This document shows positions 9,949 through 19,734 of a stretch of DNA of 64,000 bases, piece by piece (within the stretch, counting starts at the first letter, position 1; each line of letters begins with the position of its first letter). A program made the translations under genes and the position numbers. A model generated the notes under the pieces. The model was given only the letters and a program-made list of their open reading frames with translations, was not told the origin of the DNA and did not search any database. This DNA comes from Vibrio amylolyticus (GTDB taxonomy: Bacteria > Pseudomonadota > Gammaproteobacteria > Enterobacterales > Vibrionaceae), in assembly GCF_023145695.1 (NCBI RefSeq), contig NZ_JAJHVV010000001.1, positions 496,001-560,000 of the forward strand, read 5' to 3'.

Positions 9949-10974
9949 CTAATAATGCCTCTCGAGTAAAACCGCTTCTAAACGATCGCTGATACGACTT
10001 GGAACTTGTCGTTTGACCTCATGTACCGCTTCTCCAATCGCGTTGACGACGGCTGCTACATCGGCACTTCCATGACTTTTGATAACAATGCCGCGCAATC
10101 CTAGCAAACTTGCACCATTATACTGGTCGGGGTTCAATGTTTTTAACTCATCAAACAGCCCAGAAAATAACTTTTTTGCCACCCAACCTTTTATCGAATT
10201 CTTTCGCATACTTGCTTTTAATTTATCAATAAAGAGTTGAGCAGTACCTTCACATGCCTTTAGGCATACATTACCAACGAAGCCATCACAAACGACGACA
10301 TCGGCAGCATCATGTAATAACTGATTACCTTCGATATATCCAGTAAAGTGAACAGATTGGCTTTGGGATAACATCTCGGCGCAACGCTTGACCAGGTCAT
10401 TGCCCTTAATTTCTTCTGCACCAATATTTAAGATAGCGACACGAGCTGGTCGAGATAAATATTGTTCAGCTAAAGCGCTTCCCATTACAGCGAATTGGAA
10501 TAGTGAATCAGCATCACTGGAAACATTCGCACCTAAATCAAGCATCCAAGTTTTGTTTCCTTGAGCCGTAGGCAGTGCAGAAATGAGTGCTGGTCTCTCT
10601 ATACCTGGAAGAAGCTTGAGGCGAAAACGAGACAGTGCCATCAACGCACCGGTATTACCGCCGCTTAAGCAAGCATCAGCCTCACCGTTTGCAACAGCGT
10701 CAATCGCTACACGCATTGATGTGCCTGAACTATTACGTAGGGCCAGGGAAGGTTTTTCGAGATTAGAAATGACTCGGTCGCAATGTTCAACGATCAATCG
10801 ATCATTGGCTGCGTAACCAAGTGAAGAGAGTTGAGTTGTGATCGAGGTTCGATCACCTATCAAAATAACTTTGAGCTCTGGGTAAGACGACAGTGCCTGC
10901 ACGGCGGCAGGCACTGTAACACGAGGACCAAAGTCCCCGCCCATTGCATCAAGCGCAACGGTTATATTTTGCAA
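9949..10974 (-). CDS. plsX: phosphate acyltransferase PlsX
   Basis: Makes acyl-phosphate from acyl-ACP for the PlsY step of phosphatidate synthesis and links fatty-acid to phospholipid synthesis at the membrane surface. The N-terminal [12 protein letters not shown] motif, [17 protein letters not shown] and CDGFVGNV are characteristic. Its 341 residues are close to the E. coli length. It lies nine bases after rpmF, the widely conserved rpmF-plsX arrangement. Confidence 0.96.
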   Translation of the reverse strand: MQNITVALDAMGGDFGPRVTVPAAVQALSSYPELKVILIGDRTSITTQLSSLGYAANDRLIVEHCDRVISNLEKPSLALRNSSGTSMRVAIDAVANGEADACLSGGNTGALMALSRFRLKLLPGIERPALISALPTAQGNKTWMLDLGANVSSDADSLFQFAVMGSALAEQYLSRPARVAILNIGAEEIKGNDLVKRCAEMLSQSQSVHFTGYIEGNQLLHDAADVVVCDGFVGNVCLKACEGTAQLFIDKLKASMRKNSIKGWVAKKLFSGLFDELKTLNPDQYNGASLLGLRGIVIKSHGSADVAAVVNAIGEAVHEVKRQVPSRISDRLEAVLLERHY

Positions 10975-10983
10975 AGGTCAACC

Positions 10984-11154
10984 TTACTTGTTGATAACCT
11001 TTTTGCCACGGTAAAAACCTTCGGCAGTCACGTTGTGACGTAGGTGAGTTTCACCTGAAGTTGCATCTACAGAAAGTGCAGCTGTAGTAAGTGCATCGTG
11101 TGAACGACGCATGCCACGCATTGAACGTGATTTCTTGCTCTTTTGTACGGCCAT
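10984..11154 (-). CDS. rpmF: 50S ribosomal protein L32
   Basis: A 56-residue basic ribosomal protein. It begins [20 protein letters not shown] and ends [11 protein letters not shown], matching E. coli L32 nearly throughout. It lies between yceD and plsX with the standard order and strand. The start at 11154 follows a GAGT-type ribosome site. Confidence 0.97.
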   Translation of the reverse strand: MAVQKSKKSRSMRGMRRSHDALTTAALSVDATSGETHLRHNVTAEGFYRGKKVINK

Positions 11155-11202
11155 TGACCCTACTCCTATGTAAATTCTTAAAGATACTTACTTGTTAATA
11201 AG

Positions 11203-11730
11203 TTAGCTCTTTAAGTTTTTTAAAACATCAAAGGGGTTCGGTTTTTCTTCTTCCTCAATAATTTCTTCAGGAATTTCACCAAACACCATGTTATTTGTAT
11301 CAACGCTACAATCAGCTTCGTCGTGCATTGCGATTTGAGGCAAACTTAAGATGAACTCATCTTCAACTAACTCAATAAGGTCTAACTCACCGTACTCGTT
11401 CAGATCTACCAAATCGTACTCTTCCGGTGCTTCCTCTTCACTCTTCTCATTACAAGGAGTATATGTGAATTGGACTTCACAACAATGTGTGAAAACCTCA
11501 TTACAGCGTTGACATTCCAAGTCGACATCGACGTTAGCTTTACCAGAGATAACTACGAGTCGCTGCTCATCAAGCCCAAATGACATTGAGACTTCTGCGT
11601 CGCGTTTAACGCCTTCGGTTGCTTCCTTTAAACGCTTAAGAAGACTGACCTGGATGATGCCATCTATGTCTGTTCTTCTTTGTGCTGTTTTTGCAGGATT
11701 AACCGTGCGTTGTATTTTTACCTTTTGCAT
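11203..11730 (-). CDS. yceD: YceD family protein, probable 23S rRNA accumulation factor
   Basis: A DUF177 family protein of 175 residues, linked in E. coli and plants to 23S rRNA accumulation; the mechanism is unclear. The signature is the cysteine pair in LECQRCNEVF near residue 74 with more cysteines shortly after, and an acidic C-terminal half. It is the first gene of the rpmF-plsX-fab transcript, in the conserved yceD-rpmF arrangement. The region upstream (11731-11877) is shared with the divergent yceF and must hold both promoters. Confidence 0.9.
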   Translation of the reverse strand: MQKVKIQRTVNPAKTAQRRTDIDGIIQVSLLKRLKEATEGVKRDAEVSMSFGLDEQRLVVISGKANVDVDLECQRCNEVFTHCCEVQFTYTPCNEKSEEEAPEEYDLVDLNEYGELDLIELVEDEFILSLPQIAMHDEADCSVDTNNMVFGEIPEEIIEEEEKPNPFDVLKNLKS

Positions 11731-11877
11731 AGGGCGCGAATCTTATCTTTCAAAATACGTTTAGTCAAAGAAAAAGGTAAAAAAGTTGGACTTTTTTGCC
11801 TTTCAAGAGAGAGAATTATTAACAGCATTCACTATTAAGTTATGCTGTCGTCTAAAACCCACACATTGTATCTAAAA

Positions 11878-12468
11878 ATGCATAATTACCAAATAGTATT
11901 GGCCTCAACTTCGCCATTTCGCCAAGCGCTTTTAAATAAACTGGTAATACCGTTTATCACAGCCCAGCCTAACTGCGATGAAACACCGCTTCCTAATGAA
12001 GAACCAAAAGCGTTAGTCAGTCGCTTAGCCACAACCAAAGCCAAATCTTGCCACACTGATCAACCAAGCTTAATCATTGGCAGCGATCAAGTCTGCGTGA
12101 TAAACGACACGATCGTAGGTAAGCCATTAAAGAGAGAAAACGCCATTAAACAACTTAAGGCTCAAAGTGGAAAAAAAATCACCTTTTATACCGGCTTGGC
12201 TTTGTATAACAGTGCAACAAAAACGTGCGAAACCATTGTTGATGAGTTCCATGTGTACTTTCGTGATTTAGATAGCGCAACGATTGAAAACTACGTTGAC
12301 AAAGAGCAGCCCTTTTTTTGTGCGGGAAGCTTTAAATGTGAAGGATTAGGTATTGCACTGTTTGAGAGGCTTGAAGGGAAAGATCCCAACGCACTCGTTG
12401 GATTACCTTTGATTGATTTAATCACTATGTTGAAATCAAAAGGTTTTGATGTATTGGCTCAGAAGTAG
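11878..12468 (+). CDS. yceF: Maf-like nucleotide pyrophosphatase (YceF)
   Basis: House-cleaning enzyme of the Maf/HAM1 fold; the E. coli orthologue hydrolyses 7-methyl-GTP and related nucleotides to monophosphates. Visible motifs are [12 protein letters not shown] at the N-terminus, the DETP acidic motif, IIGSDQV with the catalytic aspartate, and [10 protein letters not shown] chose the start at 11878 ([10 protein letters not shown]) because Maf proteins begin about four residues before LAST; the reading frame is open back to an ATG at 11842 but those 12 residues have no counterpart. Divergent from yceD, as in E. coli. Confidence 0.92.
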   Translation: MHNYQIVLASTSPFRQALLNKLVIPFITAQPNCDETPLPNEEPKALVSRLATTKAKSCHTDQPSLIIGSDQVCVINDTIVGKPLKRENAIKQLKAQSGKKITFYTGLALYNSATKTCETIVDEFHVYFRDLDSATIENYVDKEQPFFCAGSFKCEGLGIALFERLEGKDPNALVGLPLIDLITMLKSKGFDVLAQK

Positions 12469-12475
12469 GCTACAT

Positions 12476-12512
12476 ATAAATGCGACTGACGATAATCGCC
12501 AGTCGTATTTAT
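12476..12512. terminator. bidirectional terminator between yceF and rluC
   Basis: An AAATGCGACTG / CAGTCGTATTT stem with a GATAATC-type loop is flanked by A and T rich arms on both sides, between two convergent genes. Confidence 0.7.
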
Positions 12513-12568
12513 TCTAAACTAGGAGCACAATCGGTTAAGCAAACAAGTCATAATAGATGACAATCGCA

Positions 12569-13516
12569 CTAACTGCTTTTTCTTAAGGCCTTTAAAGCTC
12601 GTTCAAGTTTGGCTTCTAACGGTGCACTAATATCGACAACCTTTTCGGTTGAAGGGTGAACAAATTTGATGTTTGCAGCGTGTAAAAACAGCCTATCTAA
12701 TCCGCACTTACCCGTATAAGCATCGAATCGACGATCGCCATATCGGTCATCCCACGCAATAGGGTGTCCAGCGTATTGAGTGTGGACACGAATTTGGTGC
12801 GTTCTGCCTGTTATTGGGCTTGCTTGAATTAACGTCGCATCATCAAACTTCTCGATTATTTTAAATCGCGTTTCTGACGCCTTACCCTTTGGGTTAACCC
12901 GAACAATGCTGTTTACTTCGTTTTTTAATAGCGGCGCGTTGATCGCTTTGCAGGTCGCCTTCCACTGCCCCATCACCAATGCGAAGTAAAACTTTTTAAC
13001 GGTTTTCTCCCTAAATTGAGCCTGAAGATGTCGAAGTGCAGAACGCTTCTTAGCAACCAGTAAAATACCAGAAGTATCTCGGTCAATACGATGAACAAGC
13101 TCCAGAAACCTCGCCGTAGGGCGTAAGGCGCGTAACGCTTCAATCGCTCCAAACTTCAAGCCGCTACCGCCGTGAACCGCAAGGCCTGATGGTTTATTCA
13201 AAATCAAAACGTGATCATCTTCAAAAATGATATTGCTTTCTAGCGACGCGACTTTGTTCAGCTTTGTGCTGATTACCGGTTCATCGTCTTTCTCTTCAAG
13301 CGTGACAGGAGGAATTCGGACAATATCACCAGCTTGAAGCTTATACTCCGCTTTGATGCGTTTTTTATTTACTCGAACTTCGCCTTTTCTCACGATCCGA
13401 TAGACCATGCTTTTAGGAAGATTTTTCAATTGGTTGCGTAAGAAGTTATCTATTCGCTGACCCGCCATGTCTTCGTCGATATCGACGAACTGGACTTTAG
13501 TTCTTATTTCACTCAT
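12569..13516 (-). CDS. rluC: 23S rRNA pseudouridine synthase RluC
   Basis: Isomerises uridines 955, 2504 and 2580 of 23S rRNA in E. coli. An S4 RNA-binding domain covers residues 17-80 (GQRIDNFLRNQL) and the RluA-type catalytic domain follows, with the catalytic aspartate in HRIDRDTSGILLVAKK. The HAANIKF and GRTHQIRVH motifs are also present. At 315 residues it matches RluC, and its divergent placement next to rne is the conserved arrangement that distinguishes it from RluA and RluD. Confidence 0.95.
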   Translation of the reverse strand: MSEIRTKVQFVDIDEDMAGQRIDNFLRNQLKNLPKSMVYRIVRKGEVRVNKKRIKAEYKLQAGDIVRIPPVTLEEKDDEPVISTKLNKVASLESNIIFEDDHVLILNKPSGLAVHGGSGLKFGAIEALRALRPTARFLELVHRIDRDTSGILLVAKKRSALRHLQAQFREKTVKKFYFALVMGQWKATCKAINAPLLKNEVNSIVRVNPKGKASETRFKIIEKFDDATLIQASPITGRTHQIRVHTQYAGHPIAWDDRYGDRRFDAYTGKCGLDRLFLHAANIKFVHPSTEKVVDISAPLEAKLERALKALRKSS

Positions 13517-13750
13517 TTCGTTAGTGTATCACTCTAACCTGTTATATTTCACATTTTCTTAGTGAAGAACGAACGAATTCTTGCAAACACCTACTCCTTT
13601 AGCAGTTATGCCCTCGTTGCTGTGGATAAAAAATAAACATTCATTCATTGGTTTCCCTCCTACTAGAATAAATACACAGAAAAACAATGAAATACGTGAC
13701 CCAACGCAGGAAGAATGTTGTTTTTTTTTGCCTGTTTATAACAAAGCAGA

Positions 13751-13779
13751 TTGCTGTGATTTCTTTGCACTGCTATAGT
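13751..13779 (+). promoter_or_regulatory. rne promoter
   Basis: TTGCTG, a 17-base spacer and TATAGT, with a TG one base before the -10, form a strong sigma-70 promoter. Transcription from about 13786 would give a leader of roughly 325 bases before rne, close to the long rne leader of E. coli. Confidence 0.65.
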
Positions 13780-13785
13780 TCACAG

Positions 13786-14111
13786 CTGCTATTCACGCTT
13801 CGGTGATTATTTAAACAAAATCAAGCGTGAAACTGCACAGTTAACTGAGTAGATTACTTTATTCCGTAGTGCCGCAACTGGCGTAAGACGCTTCTGAATT
13901 TAGTCAACTTATTGCTCTACTCGTCGTATTTTCATGTTGAGTATTCTCCGCAAATCGCGGGTCACAAGCTTTTAGTTTGTGACGACTGACGTGCCCACAG
14001 AGCATCCCCTCCAGCCGGGAGGCTGCACTTTTAGCCATGGGATCTGGCACCGTGAAAACGAACTAAAGCAATAAGAACAATTAATATAAAGAAAGATAAC
14101 GAGATTATTAA
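13786..14111 (+). promoter_or_regulatory. rne 5' leader, candidate RNase E autoregulatory element
   Basis: The long untranslated leader of rne. It contains a GTCACAA/TTGTGAC stem-loop at 13961-13983 and a CCTCC/GGAGG-type hairpin at about 14005-14022, followed by a single-stranded AT-rich stretch up to the start codon. In E. coli the structured rne leader (Rfam rne5) lets RNase E control its own message. Size, position and presence of hairpins agree; I could not align it to the family. The rest of the rluC-rne gap (13517-13750) holds nothing I recognise. Confidence 0.5.
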
Positions 14112-17100
14112 ATGAAAAGAATGTTAATCAACGCAACTCAAAAAGAAGAGTTGCGTGTTGCTTTGGTAGATGGCCAACGACTATTTGATCTAGATATTGA
14201 AAGTCCTGGGCACGAATCAAAAAAAGCAAATATCTATAAAGGCCGTATCACCCGTATCGAACCAAGCTTAGAAGCAGCTTTTGTTGACTACGGTGCAGAA
14301 AGACACGGTTTTCTTCCTCTCAAAGAAATTGCACGTGAATACTTCCCAGCAGGTTACACCTATCAAGGTCGTCCTAACATCAAAGAAGTATTGAAAGAAG
14401 GCCAAGAAGTTATTGTTCAGGTAGAAAAAGAAGAGCGTGGTAGCAAAGGTGCTGCATTAACGACTTTTGTTTCACTTGCAGGTAGCTACCTTGTTCTTAT
14501 GCCAAATAACCCTCGTGCTGGCGGTATCTCTCGTCGTATCGAAGGTGATGAGCGTACTCAGCTTAAAGCGGCACTTAGCACGCTTGAGCTTCCACAAGGC
14601 ATGGGACTGATTGTTCGTACGGCTGGTGTTGGTAAAAGTGCAGAAGAGCTAGAGTGGGATCTTAATGTACTATTAAACCATTGGGGTGCTATTAAGCAGG
14701 CTTCTGAAACTAATACTGCTCCTTTCCTTATCCACCAAGAAAGTAACGTTATTGTACGTGCTATTCGTGACTATCTACGTCGTGATATTGGTGAGATTCT
14801 GATCGATAGCAATACTATCTATGAGCGCGCTTTAGCACACATCCAACTAATTCGCCCTGACTTTGTTAGCCGAGTTAAAAAATACGATGGCGAAGTACCT
14901 CTATTTAGCCACTACCAAATAGAAAGCCAAATTGAATCTGCATTCCAACGTGAAGTTCGTCTTCCATCGGGTGGTTCAATTGTTATCGATCCAACTGAAG
15001 CGTTAACGTCTATCGATATCAACTCTGCACGCGCAACAAAAGGCGGCGATATCGAAGAGACAGCACTTAACACTAACCTAGAAGCGGCTGATGAGATTGC
15101 TCGTCAATTACGTCTGCGTGACTTAGGTGGTCTAGTTGTTATCGACTTTATCGATATGACGCCAGTTCGTCACCAACGTGAAGTTGAAAACCGCTTACGT
15201 GATGCCGTTCGTTTAGACCGAGCTCGTGTTCAAATTGGTCGCATTTCTCGCTTTGGTCTATTAGAGATGTCTCGTCAGCGTTTGAGCCCATCATTAGCAG
15301 AAGCAAGCCACCATATCTGTCCTCGTTGTACCGGTACTGGTGTTGTTCGTGACAATGAATCTTTAGCGCTTTCTGTACTTCGTCTTATTGAAGAAGAAGC
15401 ATTGAAAGACAACACTGCTCAAGTTCTTGCTGTCGTCCCTGTTCCAATCGCTTCTTACCTGCTTAACGAAAAGCGTCGCTCAGTGAATCATATTGAGAAG
15501 AACCAAGAAGTTAAGATTACCGTGGTTCCAAACTCTGATATGGAAACGCCTCACTTCGAAGTTATTCGAGTGCGTGAAGGTGAAGAGTTTGATCTACTTT
15601 CTTACCTGCTTCCTCAAAAAATTGATGCTTTGAAAGAAGCGGAAAGCAAAGAGCCTGCAGAGCAAGAGATTAAACCACGTAAGATTGAACAACCAGCGCT
15701 TCAAGGATTTGCATCTCCAGCTCAAACAGCACCAACACCAGCACCTGCGCCAAAAGCAGCTCAAGCAGCACAGGTAGAAAAAACAGAGAAACAAGAGCCT
15801 GGCTTTATTTCTCGTATGTTCAAAGCACTGAGTGACTTCTTTAACGGCTCTCCAGAAGAGACGAAAAAAGAAGAAGTGAAGGAAGAAAAGCCAGAAGAGC
15901 AGCGAAATACACGTCCACGTCGTAATCGTAATGATCAGCGCCGTCGCAACAACCGCGATAATCGTGATAATCGTGACAATCGAGATAACCGCGATCGTAA
16001 CAAGCGCAAACCAGCTCGTGACGAACAAGTAACGGGGAGCGAGGATAAAGCCAAGCAAGAACGCAAGCCTAATACTCGTAAGCCAAGAAATGATCGTCGC
16101 AACAACCGCGATGAAGTAAAAACATCCAAAGTTGCAGAACAAGGCCAACAAATTGCTGCTGATGCTCAAAAAACTCAACAGCAACAGGCTCCTTCTGAAA
16201 CTAAAGCAGTAAAAATCAAAGAGCGCCGTCAACGACGTCAACTGAGCAAGAAAGTACGCGTTAATGGACAAAAAGAAGCAGAGCTTAACAAGGCAGAAGA
16301 AGTAGCAACCGCTGTTGAAGCTGCCGAGCAGGTTGAAGCGAAAGTTGAAGCAAACGAAACAGCTCAAGAAGAGCAGCCGAAACAACGCCGTAATCGCCGT
16401 TCACCACGTCACCTGCGTGCAAGTGGTCAACGTCGTCGTCGTGGCCGTGATCGTCGCCCGAATCCATTCCGTCTACGTAAAGGTGGCGTTGCGTCTCCAG
16501 AGATGGCAATGGGTAAAGTAATGCCTCGTTATGATCTTGCTAAGCCAAACCATAAGGCTAAACAGCGCTCTAACGACAACAAAGCCGAACAATCTTCGAA
16601 CATCGCTCTTTCGGGCTTTGCAATGCCAGAGATGGCAATGGGTAAGATTGTTATTCGTCCAACCTTTATGAACGACGAAATTAGCAGCGTTGACACTGCT
16701 GCAACCGTTAAAGTTGAGCCAGTGGTAGAGGCAGCACCTGTTGTTGAGCCTGTTGTAGAAGAAAAAACTGAAGTTGTTGCAACTAAGCAAGTTGAAGAAG
16801 TGACTCAGGCAGTTGAATCGGAAAAAGTAGAAACGCTTGAAGCACCGATTGCTAATGAAACTCCTACTGCTAGTAACGAAGAAACTAAAGCTAAGCCAGC
16901 TCCTGTTGCTGAAAAAGCGAGCGAAGCACCTAAAGCAGTCGCTACTTCTCCTAAAGGAACTCGAGTGAAGGCTCACGCAACCTCGGTAATGACTAAGGCT
17001 CCAGGGCCTCAGGAAATTAAAGAGATTGAAGTTGTTGCGATGCCTCTACGAGCTGAACGTTACCAAGCAAAAGGCGCTGGTAGCCAAGTTGCTCGTAGCC

Positions 17101-17138
17101 AAGCTGGAGCGGTAACAACCAAGCCTCAAAGTTTCTAA
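14112..17138 (+). CDS. rne: ribonuclease E
   Basis: Essential endoribonuclease and degradosome scaffold, attached to the inner membrane. The N-terminal catalytic half has the S1 domain (residues about 35-120), the DNase-I-like site with SIDINSAR and VIDFIDM carrying the magnesium aspartates, and the zinc link CPRCTGTG near residue 405. After residue 510 comes the disordered scaffold: the [13 protein letters not shown] membrane-targeting helix (about 565-577), arginine-rich RNA-binding blocks with five NRD repeats, two PEMAMGK motifs near 795 and 838, and a C-terminal VMTKAPGP segment resembling the PNPase-binding site of E. coli. Its 1008 residues are normal for Vibrio. Confidence 0.97.
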   Translation: MKRMLINATQKEELRVALVDGQRLFDLDIESPGHESKKANIYKGRITRIEPSLEAAFVDYGAERHGFLPLKEIAREYFPAGYTYQGRPNIKEVLKEGQEVIVQVEKEERGSKGAALTTFVSLAGSYLVLMPNNPRAGGISRRIEGDERTQLKAALSTLELPQGMGLIVRTAGVGKSAEELEWDLNVLLNHWGAIKQASETNTAPFLIHQESNVIVRAIRDYLRRDIGEILIDSNTIYERALAHIQLIRPDFVSRVKKYDGEVPLFSHYQIESQIESAFQREVRLPSGGSIVIDPTEALTSIDINSARATKGGDIEETALNTNLEAADEIARQLRLRDLGGLVVIDFIDMTPVRHQREVENRLRDAVRLDRARVQIGRISRFGLLEMSRQRLSPSLAEASHHICPRCTGTGVVRDNESLALSVLRLIEEEALKDNTAQVLAVVPVPIASYLLNEKRRSVNHIEKNQEVKITVVPNSDMETPHFEVIRVREGEEFDLLSYLLPQKIDALKEAESKEPAEQEIKPRKIEQPALQGFASPAQTAPTPAPAPKAAQAAQVEKTEKQEPGFISRMFKALSDFFNGSPEETKKEEVKEEKPEEQRNTRPRRNRNDQRRRNNRDNRDNRDNRDNRDRNKRKPARDEQVTGSEDKAKQERKPNTRKPRNDRRNNRDEVKTSKVAEQGQQIAADAQKTQQQQAPSETKAVKIKERRQRRQLSKKVRVNGQKEAELNKAEEVATAVEAAEQVEAKVEANETAQEEQPKQRRNRRSPRHLRASGQRRRRGRDRRPNPFRLRKGGVASPEMAMGKVMPRYDLAKPNHKAKQRSNDNKAEQSSNIALSGFAMPEMAMGKIVIRPTFMNDEISSVDTAATVKVEPVVEAAPVVEPVVEEKTEVVATKQVEEVTQAVESEKVETLEAPIANETPTASNEETKAKPAPVAEKASEAPKAVATSPKGTRVKAHATSVMTKAPGPQEIKEIEVVAMPLRAERYQAKGAGSQVARSQAGAVTTKPQSF
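15951..15995 (+). repeat. tandem 9-base repeat encoding NRD units in rne
   Basis: Five consecutive nine-base units encode Asn-Arg-Asp in the RNA-binding region of RNase E. The third bases vary, so the repeat is held at protein level rather than being a fresh slippage product. Confidence 0.75.
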
Positions 17139-17156
17139 GAAGCTTATCAGGTATAA

Positions 17157-17187
17157 AAGGCTGCTAATTTTAGCGGCCTTTTTTTTA
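17157..17187 (+). terminator. rho-independent terminator after rne
   Basis: AAGGCTGCTAA pairs with TTAGCGGCCTT and a run of eight T follows. It lies about 20 bases after the rne stop. Confidence 0.85.
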
Positions 17188-17392
17188 GCGTATCAAAGCG
17201 AGTAACAGTGATATTAATCTATAATAGGTTAATCATTGAACTTAATCACACTTTTAGGTAGCATGCGCCGATTCACATTCATTTACACTTGCTCACACTT
17301 CAAGATAGATTGTTCTTCAGTCTCGGATATTTACTCTATTCATCGAAAGTGTTGTTTAAGGATAAACCCACCAGCCAAAATACTGAGTAATC

Positions 17393-18952
17393 ATGTTTGA
17401 ATTTCCACAGTTTTCTAAACATTCTGTAAAAAATGACGTCCTATCTGGACTGACCGTTGCCCTAGCTCTTGTCCCAGAAGCCGTAGCCTTTGCTTTTGTA
17501 GCAGGTGTTGACCCTATGGTCGGACTCTATGCCGCCTTTATCGTTGGTTTAATCACCTCTATATTTGGTGGACGACCAGGCATGATTTCCGGTGCGACCG
17601 GCGCGATGGCTGTCGTTATGGTCAGCCTTGTTGCTACTCACGGGGTTCAGTATCTATTTGCCGCTATTATGCTAGCTGGATTTTTACAAATCTCAGCCGG
17701 TCTTTTCAAGCTTGGTAAATTTATTCGCATGGTGCCACATCCGGTTATGATCGGTTTTGTAAATGGCCTTGCGATCGTTATTTTCCTTGCTCAGCTCGGT
17801 CAGTTTAAAACTCCAGACGCTTCAGGTGCATTGTCATGGTTGCCTCAGGGTGAAATGATGCTGATGCTTGGCTTAGTTGCACTGACGATGGCTATTATTC
17901 ACTTTTTGCCGAAATTGACCACAGCTGTGCCCTCTTCTCTTGTCGCTATTGTTACAGTGACACTCCTTGTTCTAGGCCTTGGATTAGAGACAAATACTGT
18001 TGTTGATTTTCTAAGAACAATGTCTGGTGATGCAAATGCAACACTTGCAGGTTCTTTGCCAACCTTTGCTATCCCGATGGTGCCGTTTAACCTAGAAACG
18101 CTACAGATCATTTTGCCTTACGCGATTATCCTAGCGGCTATCGGCCTTATAGAGTCTCTATTAACACTGACCGTTCTTGATGAAATGACAAACACTCGTG
18201 GTAAATCAAACCGTGAGTGTGTCGGCCAAGGCCTTGCCAATGTCACCTGTTCAGTATTCGGCGCGATGGGTGGTTGTGCGATGATTGGACAATCTATGAT
18301 CAACGTTAATTCCGGTGGTCGTGGACGTTTGTCTGGTATTGTCGCTGCCGTTGCTCTGCTTGCGTTTATTCTTTTTGCTTCAGCTTTAATCGAGATGATT
18401 CCATTAGCGGCGCTTGTTGGCGTGATGTTCATGGTTGTTATTGGTACGTTTGAGTGGGCAACCTTTAAGTTGGCGCGCCGCGTACCTAAACAAGACTTCT
18501 TCGTTATCGTTCTAGTAACGATTGTTACCGTATTGACAGACCTTGCGATAGCAGTGGCGGTTGGTGTTATCGTCTCGGCGCTGATGTTTGCTTGGGAGCA
18601 CGCTAAGCATATCTACGCAAGTAGCAAGATTAATGAAGAAGGCTCAAAAGAGTATCACGTAAATGGCCCAATCTTCTTTGGTTCTGCAGCAAACTTCTTG
18701 GAGCTTTTTGATTTCCAAAATGATCCTGAAGATGTCATTGTCGATTTCGCAAGCTCACGCGTTGCAGACCACTCAGCAATTGAGGCAATTGAAACACTGG
18801 CTGTACGTTACTCAACGTTAGGCAAAACTCTTCATCTTCGCCATTTGAGCCCTGATTGTCGTGCTCTGCTGCACAAAGCGGGCAGCTTAGTCGAAATCAA
18901 CGTGAAAGAAGACCCTAGCTACAAAGTTGCGACTGACGTCTTAGCAGGCTAA
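17393..18952 (+). CDS. SulP-family anion transporter with STAS domain
   Basis: Inner-membrane secondary transporter for sulfate, bicarbonate or dicarboxylates; the substrate cannot be told from sequence alone. About a dozen membrane segments fill residues 15-405, including the SulP-typical [35 protein letters not shown] and GCAMIGQSM motifs. A cytoplasmic STAS domain covers roughly residues 420-510, with [16 protein letters not shown] in place of the usual phospho-serine loop. Length 519. A single gene between the rne terminator and its own terminator. Bicarbonate transporters of the marine BicA/DAUER type are alternatives. Confidence 0.9.
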   Translation: MFEFPQFSKHSVKNDVLSGLTVALALVPEAVAFAFVAGVDPMVGLYAAFIVGLITSIFGGRPGMISGATGAMAVVMVSLVATHGVQYLFAAIMLAGFLQISAGLFKLGKFIRMVPHPVMIGFVNGLAIVIFLAQLGQFKTPDASGALSWLPQGEMMLMLGLVALTMAIIHFLPKLTTAVPSSLVAIVTVTLLVLGLGLETNTVVDFLRTMSGDANATLAGSLPTFAIPMVPFNLETLQIILPYAIILAAIGLIESLLTLTVLDEMTNTRGKSNRECVGQGLANVTCSVFGAMGGCAMIGQSMINVNSGGRGRLSGIVAAVALLAFILFASALIEMIPLAALVGVMFMVVIGTFEWATFKLARRVPKQDFFVIVLVTIVTVLTDLAIAVAVGVIVSALMFAWEHAKHIYASSKINEEGSKEYHVNGPIFFGSAANFLELFDFQNDPEDVIVDFASSRVADHSAIEAIETLAVRYSTLGKTLHLRHLSPDCRALLHKAGSLVEINVKEDPSYKVATDVLAG

Positions 18953-18992
18953 GTCTCACATTACAGTAACTAACGTTATATGAAATAATTAT

Positions 18993-19019
18993 AAGGCTTA
19001 CCTCTGGGTAAGCCTTTTT
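18993..19019 (+). terminator. terminator after the SulP gene
   Basis: AAGGCTTACC / GGGTAAGCCTT stem with a TCT loop, followed by TTTTTC. Confidence 0.85.
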
Positions 19020-19054
19020 CTTCCTGTTAACCCCTACGCCTAAACTGTAAGTAA

Positions 19055-19081
19055 TAAAAAAGGAAGCACATCGGCTTCCTC
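19055..19081 (-). terminator. terminator of the glycine-zipper gene
   Basis: On the minus strand GGAAGCCGATGTGCTTCC is followed by six T. It lies beyond both the annotated stop (19157) and the downstream in-frame stop (19106) of the glycine-zipper gene. Confidence 0.8.
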
Positions 19082-19156
19082 TCAAGGTTATCTTTATTTT
19101 TACTATTAATTCAGCACAACATAACCACGGTTTGTCATACAGTTACGCATAACGGT

Positions 19157-19495
19157 TTACTGATCTTGCTCGTAGTTTGCTTGATTTTCTCGGCGGTCAC
19201 GGCTACCTCCAATAATACCTGCACCAAGACCAACAGCCGCACCTTTCTTCGCCCCTTCAGAGCCAGAACCACCCGCAATAGCAACACCTGCAGAGCCGAT
19301 TGCAGCACCTTTTAGAGCACCACCGACAGCACCACGAGAACGCTTATCTTTTTGAACTTGGCCAGCCATTTCTTCGCATTGGTGCATGTCAAAGACATAG
19401 TCTTTTTCATCCACACCAGATTTATCAATGATTAAGTTAGCGTTAGCACTTAAAGAGAAAGCCATTGCCAGTGATAGTAAAGTTACGCGTTTCAT
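19157..19495 (-). CDS. small exported glycine-zipper protein, probably truncated by a stop codon
   Basis: A 112-residue envelope protein with a Sec signal peptide (about residues 1-19, ending SANA) and a glycine-zipper segment around 55-100 rich in GG, GA and GS pairs, which could pack in a membrane. Function unknown. The TAA at 19157-19159 is followed in the same frame by sixteen codons, TVMRNCMTNRGYVVLN, and a second TAA at 19106. That tail looks like the C-terminal NC..xRGY.VLN motif I recall from related glycine-zipper proteins. The gene therefore probably ended at 19106 and has suffered a nonsense change, for instance CAA to TAA. Its own terminator follows at 19055-19081. Confidence 0.75.
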   Translation of the reverse strand: MKRVTLLSLAMAFSLSANANLIIDKSGVDEKDYVFDMHQCEEMAGQVQKDKRSRGAVGGALKGAAIGSAGVAIAGGSGSEGAKKGAAVGLGAGIIGGSRDRRENQANYEQDQ

Positions 19496-19655
19496 ATCTA
19501 GGTTTTCCTGTTGAGCTTTAGTTATTCAAACAGTATAAAGAAACGCCGTACAATTAATGGAATAACGATTATTCCTAATGTAATAAGGTGATTCTCCATC
19601 AATGGTGAATCACCTCCCCTAGCCATTACAAAACGGTTATCGAGAAATACAACGA

Positions 19656-19686
19656 TAAAAAAACCCCAACCTGTTGGCTGGGGCTT
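19656..19686 (-). terminator. terminator after adhE
   Basis: On the minus strand CCCCAGCCAACAGGTTGGGG is followed by seven T, about 50 bases past the adhE stop. Confidence 0.85.
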
Positions 19687-19734
19687 GATAATCAATATTT
19701 CGTGCTAGCGAAACATCTTATAACGTCAGAAGTC

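Noticed and set aside
13581..13778. 65-codon frame between rluC and rne
   Set aside because: No ribosome site; it overlaps the strong rne promoter and its product looks random.
15951..15995. Tandem repeats that might be a CRISPR or VNTR
   Set aside because: Nine-base units with no spacers, in frame in rne and coding for NRD; no CRISPR array seen in the window.
15594..16976. Long reading frames on the minus strand and in other frames over the end of rne (up to 263 codons)
   Set aside because: They lie opposite the low-complexity Glu/Lys/Arg-rich scaffold of RNase E, which keeps antisense frames open; the products are Leu/Phe/Cys-rich and have no ribosome sites.
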